A stretch of DNA of 12,072 bases, from contig JAKLQR010000286.1 in assembly GCA_022013235.1 (NCBI GenBank), positions 1 to 12,072 of the forward strand, in the 5' to 3' direction. The notes under the pieces are model-generated. The model saw nothing but the letters and a program-made list of their open reading frames with translations. It was not told where the DNA came from and did no database searches. The DNA is from Thermodesulfovibrionales bacterium. Lineage in GTDB: Bacteria; Nitrospirota; Thermodesulfovibrionia; Thermodesulfovibrionales; SM23-35. A program made the position numbers and the translations under genes. Of this stretch, positions 7,144-12,072 are shown one piece after another (position 1 is the stretch's first letter; each line of letters starts with the position of its first letter).

Positions 7144-8283
7144 TTACGCCATTAATAATTCCTGTGCCGCAGCTACGCCTGCGCCGAGTTTCACCGGGTG
7201 ACCCATCCCTTTTAATACCATCTCTATACCTGCAATCGCAGTGATGACATCGAATCTGTCTGCATACCCCAAATGAGCGATGCGGAATATTTTCCCTTTG
7301 GCTTTGTCCTGCCCGCCCGCTGCGGTTATGCCGTATTTCTCCCTGAGGTTTTTGTAGACTGCCTGTCCGTCGATCCCCTGGGGAGCCATGATCGCAGTCA
7401 CTGCATTCGACGGAGATTCCCTGGGGTATAATTCCAGCCCAATTGCCTGAACAGCCTTCCGGGTGGCATTTGCAAGCCATTCATGCCTTCTGAAGACTTT
7501 CTCCAGCCCTTCAGCCTGGAGCATCTTCAGGCTCTCATTCAGACCGATGATGAGGGTGACGGGAGAGGTAAAGTTCGTCTGATTTTTTGCAAGGTTTTCC
7601 CGTTCCTTCTTGAAATTAAAATAGAATTTTGGCATTGTCGAAGTTTCTGCCTTTGCCCATGCCTTTTCGCTTACACTCACAAAGGCGAGACCGGGCGGCA
7701 GCATAACCCCCTTTTGCGACCCTCCGACCATGATATCGATGGCCCATGCATCTGCCTTCAGGTCATGGGCGACGAGCGCGCTTATTGCATCCACGATGAA
7801 CAGGGTGTCGTCAAACTGTTTCACCACAGATCCCAGTGCCTGAATATCATGGTAGACCCCGGTTGAAGTCTCTGACGCCTGCACAAAAACACCCTTTATG
7901 TCCCTGTTCTTTTTCAGTTTCTCCTCAACTAAGGAAGGCTTTACCGCATATCCCCATTCGACAACGATTTCCTCAACATCAAGGCCGTAAGCCTGACAGA
8001 TCTTTGTCCAACGTTCTCCGAATTTTCCGCCGTTTATCACGAGAACCTTATCGCCTTTATTGAAGAAATTATTCACAGAGCCGACCATGCCGCCGGTTCC
8101 GGTCGAGCAGAGGATAAGCACATCATTTCTGGTCTGATATAACCATTGAAGCCCCTTCTTTGCTGCATCAAGAACGGGGAGAAAATCAGCCGAACGATGG
8201 TGAATGATCGGCGCTGCCATTGCAAGGAGCACATCCGGGGGAACAGGCGTTGGACCTGGCGCCAAGAGATAGCGTTTTAACAT
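7144..8283 (-). CDS. Class V aminotransferase, likely serine pathway (SPT/AGT family)
   Basis: PLP-dependent aminotransferase of the serine-pyruvate / alanine-glyoxylate family. The 379-residue length is normal. Family motifs are the N-terminal LLAPGPTPVPP at 6-16, STGTGG at 60-65 for PLP phosphate, VDAIS with D165, and GGSQKG with the PLP lysine K191, followed by MLPPG. It is the first gene of the minus-strand operon, with AGGAGG at 8290-8295 six nt before the ATG. Because serA follows after 9 nt, it probably acts as the phosphoserine aminotransferase in place of SerC. This is inferred from context; glycine formation from glyoxylate is the alternative. Confidence 0.9.
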   Translation of the reverse strand: MLKRYLLAPGPTPVPPDVLLAMAAPIIHHRSADFLPVLDAAKKGLQWLYQTRNDVLILCSTGTGGMVGSVNNFFNKGDKVLVINGGKFGERWTKICQAYGLDVEEIVVEWGYAVKPSLVEEKLKKNRDIKGVFVQASETSTGVYHDIQALGSVVKQFDDTLFIVDAISALVAHDLKADAWAIDIMVGGSQKGVMLPPGLAFVSVSEKAWAKAETSTMPKFYFNFKKERENLAKNQTNFTSPVTLIIGLNESLKMLQAEGLEKVFRRHEWLANATRKAVQAIGLELYPRESPSNAVTAIMAPQGIDGQAVYKNLREKYGITAAGGQDKAKGKIFRIAHLGYADRFDVITAIAGIEMVLKGMGHPVKLGAGVAAAQELLMA

Positions 8284-8342
8284 GAAAAACCTCCTGAAAA
8301 CCCTTATTTAAAAATATGTTGAGAAGATTAGCCAGACTTTGG

Positions 8343-8372
8343 AAATTAGCACAATACGGGTTCTTTGGTCAA
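8343..8372 (-). promoter_or_regulatory. Candidate promoter of the aminotransferase-serA-purA operon
   Basis: On the minus strand TTGACC (8367-8372) is followed after 18 nt by TAATTT (8343-8348), preceded by TGC, so it can be read as an extended -10. The -10 is poor. It would give a leader of about 50 nt containing the AGGAGG before the ATG at 8283. It lies back to back with the htrA promoter. Confidence 0.35.
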
Positions 8373-8381
8373 GGGTGGCTC

Positions 8382-8411
8382 TTTACAATATCCTGAAATC
8401 GTTATTATAAT
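8382..8411 (+). promoter_or_regulatory. Promoter of the htrA gene, leaderless type
   Basis: TTTACA (8382-8387) is followed after 18 nt by a perfect TATAAT (8406-8411). This is a strong sigma-70-type promoter. Its -10 ends 7 nt before the ATG at 8419, so transcription would begin at or next to the start codon. No Shine-Dalgarno is present before the ATG. Confidence 0.6.
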
Positions 8412-8418
8412 TAATGCT

Positions 8419-9888
8419 ATGAAGAAGAAAATTCTTATCAGTATATCAATTCTTTTAATAGGATTCCTTCTTGGCGGGATCACGTTTTACCTTCTCGGGA
8501 GGGTTTCCGGACAGAATAAATACCTGCCTTACCACGGCAATCCGAATGTGCCGGGCCAGATAATCGAGACAAGCAAGGCTTTTTCAGAGATTGTGACTGC
8601 GGTATCGCCGACAGTGGTAAATATTTCTACCACGAAGGTTGTAAAACGCGATCAGGGGCCGTTCTTCGACGATCCCTTTTATGATTTCTTCAATCCCTTT
8701 CATGATTTCAACGCGCCCAGGAAATGGAAGGAGAAAAGCCTTGGGTCAGGAGTTATTGTCTCTGCGGACGGATACATTATTACGAACAACCATGTTGTCG
8801 ACAAGTCGGACGAAATAAAGGTTACCCTCCTTGACCGGAGGACATTCAAGGGAGCGATCGTCGGCGCCGACCCGAAGACCGATGTCGCTATCTTGAAAAT
8901 AGACGCGGGCAACCTTCTCCCATTGACGTGGGGTGATTCAGACAAGTTACAGGTGGGAGAGTTCGTCCTTGCGATAGGAAGTCCCTACGGGTTGAGCAAT
9001 ACCGTAACCATGGGAATCATCAGTGCTGTGGGAAGGGCCAACGTCGGGATCGCTGACTACGAGGACTTCATTCAGACCGATGCTGCCATAAACCCGGGAA
9101 ATTCAGGCGGGCCCCTGGTGAATATACGAGGAGAACTGATTGGGATCAACACGGCAATATTTTCGAGGACAGGGGGATATCAAGGGATAGGGTTTGCAGT
9201 GCCGAGCAATATGGTGCGTCTTATTATGGACCAGCTCATTCAGCAGGGGAAGGTTACCCGTGGATGGGTTGGGGTTACGATCCAGGAACTCACTTCGGAG
9301 CTGGCTTCTGAATTTGGATTGAAGAGATCGAATGGCGCTCTGGTGAGCGATGTCGCAAAAGACAGCCCTGCCGCAAAGGCGGGGATCCTGAGGGGCGATA
9401 TTATCCTGGAGTTCAACGGGAAGGAAGTAAAAGACGTAAGCAGCCTGCGCAATATGGTTGCCCAGAGCAAGTCGGGTACTGAAATCAGCATGAAGATATT
9501 GAGGTCCGGAAAAGAATTTACCGTGAAAATAATCATCAAAGAATTGCCGAGAGAAGTTGCCGAAGTCACGACTGATCAAATGCCCATTGAGACAGAGTCA
9601 ACGATCCTTGCAGGACTTACCGTAATGGATCTTTCGAAAGAAATTATCCGGCAGCTTGGTTTCAACAAAGGTGAGAGAGGTGTTGTGGTTGTCCGGGTTG
9701 AACCCGGAAGCCCTGCAGATGAGGCCGAGATTAAAAAAGGAGATATCATAAAGGAAATAGATAAAAGAGAGATCAGTAATCTGAATGACTACACCAGAAT
9801 CTCCTCAAATATAAAAAGAAATTCCTCGGTTCTTCTGTTTATTAACCGTGGCGGCAAGAAGTTCTACGTCATTCTCAAATCAATATAG
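8419..9888 (+). CDS. HtrA/Deg family serine protease with two PDZ domains
   Basis: Periplasmic or membrane-anchored serine protease that degrades or holds misfolded envelope proteins. From ATG 8419 it is 489 residues. The N-terminus KKKILISISILLIGFLLGG is a signal anchor (about 4-26). The trypsin-like domain carries the catalytic triad H125 (TNNHVVD), D155 (KTDVAILK) and S229 (GNSGGP), and is followed by PDZ domains at about 283-375 and 398-487. A Phe/Asp-rich stretch at about 79-98 is the usual LA-loop insertion. An upstream in-frame TTG at 8365 would extend it by 18 residues, but that would place the promoter's -10 inside the coding region and put a poor extension before the signal sequence, so I use 8419. 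It could be called degP, degQ or mucD; the sequence alone does not settle which. Confidence 0.95.
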   Translation: MKKKILISISILLIGFLLGGITFYLLGRVSGQNKYLPYHGNPNVPGQIIETSKAFSEIVTAVSPTVVNISTTKVVKRDQGPFFDDPFYDFFNPFHDFNAPRKWKEKSLGSGVIVSADGYIITNNHVVDKSDEIKVTLLDRRTFKGAIVGADPKTDVAILKIDAGNLLPLTWGDSDKLQVGEFVLAIGSPYGLSNTVTMGIISAVGRANVGIADYEDFIQTDAAINPGNSGGPLVNIRGELIGINTAIFSRTGGYQGIGFAVPSNMVRLIMDQLIQQGKVTRGWVGVTIQELTSELASEFGLKRSNGALVSDVAKDSPAAKAGILRGDIILEFNGKEVKDVSSLRNMVAQSKSGTEISMKILRSGKEFTVKIIIKELPREVAEVTTDQMPIETESTILAGLTVMDLSKEIIRQLGFNKGERGVVVVRVEPGSPADEAEIKKGDIIKEIDKREISNLNDYTRISSNIKRNSSVLLFINRGGKKFYVILKSI

Positions 9889-9934
9889 CGTCACTGAGCC
9901 ACGGGGGATGCAGTACCTCATCTGTTTTTCATCA

Positions 9935-9957
9935 GGCGGGTGAATACCGCCCGTTTT
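9935..9957 (+). terminator. Weak candidate terminator after htrA
   Basis: GGCGG (9935-9939) pairs with CCGCC (9947-9951) over a 7-nt loop, followed by CGTTTT. The stem is only 5 bp and the T-run 4 nt, so termination would be partial and readthrough into the next gene is plausible. Nothing else of note is seen in the 111-nt gap besides the ribosome binding site. Confidence 0.35.
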
Positions 9958-9982
9958 AAATACAGTCGCAATTTTGCAATGG

Positions 9983-9993
9983 AAAGGAGGTGA
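9983..9993 (+). promoter_or_regulatory. Very strong Shine-Dalgarno of the PIN-TRAM gene
   Basis: AAAGGAGGTGA matches the usual 16S rRNA anti-Shine-Dalgarno over 11 nt. GGAGG ends 9 nt before ATG 10000, which fixes that start. Confidence 0.85.
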
Positions 9994-9999
9994 GATACG

Positions 10000-11004
10000 A
10001 TGTTTATTTTTTCCCGAATCGCATTTTTTCTCCTCTTCGCACTCTCAGGATACTTTGTTGGAATTCAGTATGATTTTGCATGGTATGGTATCCTGACAGG
10101 CAGCATTTTTGGATTGGCAGCGATTGCTGCAGAAATGAAACTCAAAAAGATTGAACTAGGGTCTTTCATCGGTGGGTTGTTGGGTCTTTCCTTCGGACTT
10201 TTGTTTTCTTACCTTCTCTTATTCCCCCTGAAACTCTTTCTTGGAGAAGAGACAAAGATAGTATCCTTTGCATTAATGGCGGTTCTCGGGTACGGAGGGC
10301 TTTTCTTTGGTTTCAGCAGGGGCAAGGCGATATCATTTGCGGGTATTGTCAGGCTCTTCAGAGGACAGGGTTTAGAGGAGAACCTAAAGATTCTCGATAC
10401 GAGTGTAATCATAGATGGGCGTATTGTTGACGTCTGCGAGACAGGATTCCTTGAAGGGGTATTCATTCTGCCCCAGTTTATTCTTCAGGAATTACAGCAT
10501 ATAGCAGATGCTCCTGACCCGATGAAAAGGGCAAGGGGGAGAAGGGGGCTTGATATTCTGCACAAGATTCAGAAGATGTCACGTATAACCGTCAGGATTG
10601 TTGAAGAAGATCTACCGAAGGTGAAGGAAGTTGATGCAAAGCTGGTTGTCCTGGCAAAACTCCTCCATGCAAAGGTCATAACCAATGATTTTAATCTTAA
10701 TAAGGTTGCAGAACTCCAGGGTGTGCCGGTATTGAATATTAATGAACTGGCCAACTCGCTTAAACCGGTTGTCCTTCCGGGAGAAACCATGAAAGTCTTT
10801 ATTCTGAAGGAAGGGAAAGAGTACAATCAGGGCGTTGCATACCTTGATGACGGCACCATGGTAGTTGTGGAAAACGCCAGGAGGACGATCGGCAAAAATG
10901 CAGAGGTCACGGTTACGAGTGTATTGCAGACCACTGCGGGAAGGATGATATTCTCAAAGCTCAAAGAGGAATATGAGCGGGACGAATTGAAGGCGGCAAA
11001 GTAA
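10000..11004 (+). CDS. Membrane-anchored PIN-TRAM domain protein (YacL type)
   Basis: Putative membrane-bound ribonuclease. Of its 334 residues the first about 110 form four hydrophobic segments (about 5-22, 27-44, 55-80 and 88-107). A PIN domain at about 130-250 follows, with the acidic metal site D133 (LDTSVIIDG), E164 (LQELQ), D212 (VDAKLVVLA) and D230 (TNDFNLNK). A C-terminal TRAM domain lies at about 258-318, an RNA-binding fold. The charged tail ends in EEYERDELKAAK. This matches the Bacillus YacL architecture. In many bacteria this gene lies directly before ispD, as here, often after a carD gene; here htrA takes that upstream place. Its RNA target is unknown. Confidence 0.92.
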   Translation: MFIFSRIAFFLLFALSGYFVGIQYDFAWYGILTGSIFGLAAIAAEMKLKKIELGSFIGGLLGLSFGLLFSYLLLFPLKLFLGEETKIVSFALMAVLGYGGLFFGFSRGKAISFAGIVRLFRGQGLEENLKILDTSVIIDGRIVDVCETGFLEGVFILPQFILQELQHIADAPDPMKRARGRRGLDILHKIQKMSRITVRIVEEDLPKVKEVDAKLVVLAKLLHAKVITNDFNLNKVAELQGVPVLNINELANSLKPVVLPGETMKVFILKEGKEYNQGVAYLDDGTMVVVENARRTIGKNAEVTVTSVLQTTAGRMIFSKLKEEYERDELKAAK

Positions 11005-11130
11005 GGGTGAACAGGGACAATGGCGCTCCGTCACTTCCAACCCGTTTCAGGGATAAGGGATGGAAGAGTATCGGTAATCCAGATTAAATTTTGGGGTGAA
11101 CATGGGTAAACCTTCGGCGGACAAAAGGAT

Positions 11131-11856
11131 ATGAAGAGTAAAAAGGTACAACCTGACGTGATTGCAATCGTTCCGGCTGCAGGGACCGGGAAGCGGTTTG
11201 GAACCGGGGGCCACAAGCAGTTTGAGACCCTGCAGGGTAAACCCGTCCTCATATGGCCGCTGGAAATATTCCAGAGCATTCAGAGTATTCAAGAGATTAT
11301 CCCTGTGCTTGCACGCGATGATATGGAGCAAGGCAGAGAAATATTTGCCAGGTACCGGATCACAAAAATCAGAAAGATCGCCCCGGGAGGAAAAGAACGG
11401 CAGGATTCAGTATGGAACGGCCTGGAACTCGTCGGGGACAAACAGAGCATAATCCTTATTCATGACGGAGTCAGGCCCCTGATAGAAAAGCATCTCGTGG
11501 AAGCTCTCATTCAGGAGATGATCGGGAATCTCGCCAAATCAGGCCTCTGCGACGGGATCGTTCCCGGCGTGCCCCCCAAGGATACCGTAAAAGAAGTATC
11601 GGGACGGATTGTAAAAAAGACCCTAAAGCGGAATAAGCTCTGGGCTATACAGACGCCACAGATTTTCCCGTACAAAATAATTTATAATGCATATAAAAAA
11701 GCTATACAGGAAGGATATTACTCGACAGACGATGCCGCGCTCGTTGAGAAATACAAAGGGAAAGTATGCATTGGTCCGGGATCATACAGGAATATCAAAA
11801 TAACGACACCGGAAGACCTGAAGATTGCAGAAGCACTCTTAAAAAACCCTGTTTAA
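11131..11856 (+). CDS. ispD: 2-C-methyl-D-erythritol 4-phosphate cytidylyltransferase
   Basis: Joins CTP and MEP to give CDP-methylerythritol in the non-mevalonate isoprenoid pathway. Length 241 is normal. Motifs are the glycine-rich CTP loop VPAAGTGKRFG at 14-24 with K29 of GHKQF, PGGKERQDSVWNGL at 85-98, IHDGVRPL at 110-117 with the metal/substrate Asp112 and Arg115, IQTPQIF at 173-179, STDDAALVE at 198-206 and NIKITTPEDL at 221-230 with K223. The usual HDAARP is HDGVRP here, a mild substitution. The Shine-Dalgarno is weak (AAAGG only 2 nt before the ATG). A short upstream frame at 11102-11134 overlaps the ATG. No ispF follows; the next sequence is a repeat and the start of an unrelated gene. 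Confidence 0.96.
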   Translation: MKSKKVQPDVIAIVPAAGTGKRFGTGGHKQFETLQGKPVLIWPLEIFQSIQSIQEIIPVLARDDMEQGREIFARYRITKIRKIAPGGKERQDSVWNGLELVGDKQSIILIHDGVRPLIEKHLVEALIQEMIGNLAKSGLCDGIVPGVPPKDTVKEVSGRIVKKTLKRNKLWAIQTPQIFPYKIIYNAYKKAIQEGYYSTDDAALVEKYKGKVCIGPGSYRNIKITTPEDLKIAEALLKNPV

Positions 11857-11890
11857 GGTCTGTATAGTAAGGTATAAAGCAGATATTTTG

Positions 11891-11973
11891 ACACCCTCCC
11901 CAACCCCTCCCCTCAAGGGAGGGGCGATTCTACTCCCCTCTCCCTTGAGGGGAGAGGGTAAGGGTGAGGGTGT
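11891..11973. repeat. Double-hairpin CCCTCCCC/GGGGAGGG repeat after ispD
   Basis: An 83-nt element bounded by ACACCCTC and GAGGGTGT. It contains two hairpins: CCCCTCCC (11904-11911) with GGGAGGGG (11917-11924), and CCCTCTCCC (11936-11944) with GGGAGAGGG (11950-11958). It belongs to the same family as 1417-1501. It sits 34 nt after ispD stops and may end transcription, though no T-run directly follows a stem. Confidence 0.85.
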
Positions 11974-11996
11974 TTAACAGTTTATCACTACTGTCC

Positions 11997-12025
11997 GGTT
12001 ATCGATTTTAAGGAATCAGATAACC
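11997..12025. repeat. Inverted repeat GGTTATC...GATAACC upstream of the last gene
   Basis: GGTTATC (11997-12003) and GATAACC (12019-12025) are perfect complements. Inside them GATT (12004-12007) pairs with AATC (12014-12017), leaving a one-base bulge and a 6-nt loop. There is no T-run after it, so it is not a typical terminator. It lies about 20 nt before the ATG at 12046, where an operator or promoter element could sit. Confidence 0.5.
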
Positions 12026-12033
12026 TATTGAAG

Positions 12034-12039
12034 TATAAC
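12034..12039 (+). promoter_or_regulatory. Possible -10 element close to the last start codon
   Basis: TATAAC ends 6 nt before the ATG at 12046. No convincing -35 is found at 16-18 nt spacing, and no Shine-Dalgarno precedes the ATG. The layout resembles the two better leaderless candidates in the window but is weaker. Confidence 0.25.
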
Positions 12040-12045
12040 AAATAA

Positions 12046-12072
12046 ATGAACAAAACAATATTTTTCGATTTG
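12046..12072 (+). CDS. Start of a probable HAD superfamily hydrolase, truncated by window end
   Basis: Only nine codons are present: MNKTIFFDL. This matches the start of many HAD phosphatases, in which FFDLDGTL carries the nucleophile Asp within the first ten or so residues. With so few residues the call is tentative. It would be read in the same direction as ispD, but a repeat and an inverted repeat lie between them. Confidence 0.45.

Noticed and set aside
7091..7480. Minus-strand open frame of 129 codons overlapping the aminotransferase and serA
   Set aside because: It is an out-of-frame reading of the aminotransferase 3' end, low in complexity and rich in Arg, Gly and Cys.
8365..8418. TTG start giving an 18-residue longer HtrA
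   Set aside because: The extension would cover the promoter, has no Shine-Dalgarno, and would bury the signal anchor behind a non-typical leader.
9979..9993. Four-codon frame ATG GAA AGG AGG TGA before the PIN-TRAM gene
   Set aside because: It is formed by the Shine-Dalgarno itself and is most likely coincidence.

Overview
The window looks like a chromosomal segment of a moderately GC-balanced, Gram-negative, probably anaerobic environmental bacterium. The gene content (PilZ protein with zinc ribbon, PIN-TRAM next to ispD, class V aminotransferase next to serA) and the short GC-rich palindromic repeats resemble Nitrospirota or Desulfobacterota genomes. That placement is an inference from general pattern, not from a marker gene.

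Layout. A minus-strand block runs from about 8283 down to 1: a class V aminotransferase, serA, purA, a PilZ/zinc-ribbon protein, comF, and a large type IIG restriction-modification enzyme that runs off the left edge. Gaps are 9-18 nt or the genes overlap, so the first five look like one operon. The restriction gene appears to have its own promoter at the comF stop codon. A plus-strand block starts from the divergent intergenic region 8284-8418: an HtrA/Deg protease, a membrane-anchored PIN-TRAM protein (YacL type), ispD, and the first nine codons of a probable HAD hydrolase at the right edge. No stretch longer than 300 bases lacks a gene.

How the genes fit together. The first pair (aminotransferase, serA) probably makes phosphoserine from 3-phosphoglycerate. 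purA makes adenylosuccinate. The PilZ and comF products are tied to them by overlapping reading frames and may be translationally coupled. htrA serves envelope protein quality control, and ispD the MEP isoprenoid pathway.

Most notable. The restriction-modification gene carries four GC-rich palindromic repeat insertions from several repeat families, and all are read through in frame, giving repeat-encoded peptides in linkers of a protein that keeps its nuclease and methylase motifs. One of these repeats has a relative downstream of ispD. Second, the restriction gene and htrA each have a perfect TATAAT exactly 7 nt before their ATG and no Shine-Dalgarno sequence, which suggests leaderless transcripts. 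Several other genes in the window (the aminotransferase, serA and the PIN-TRAM gene) have strong Shine-Dalgarno sequences.
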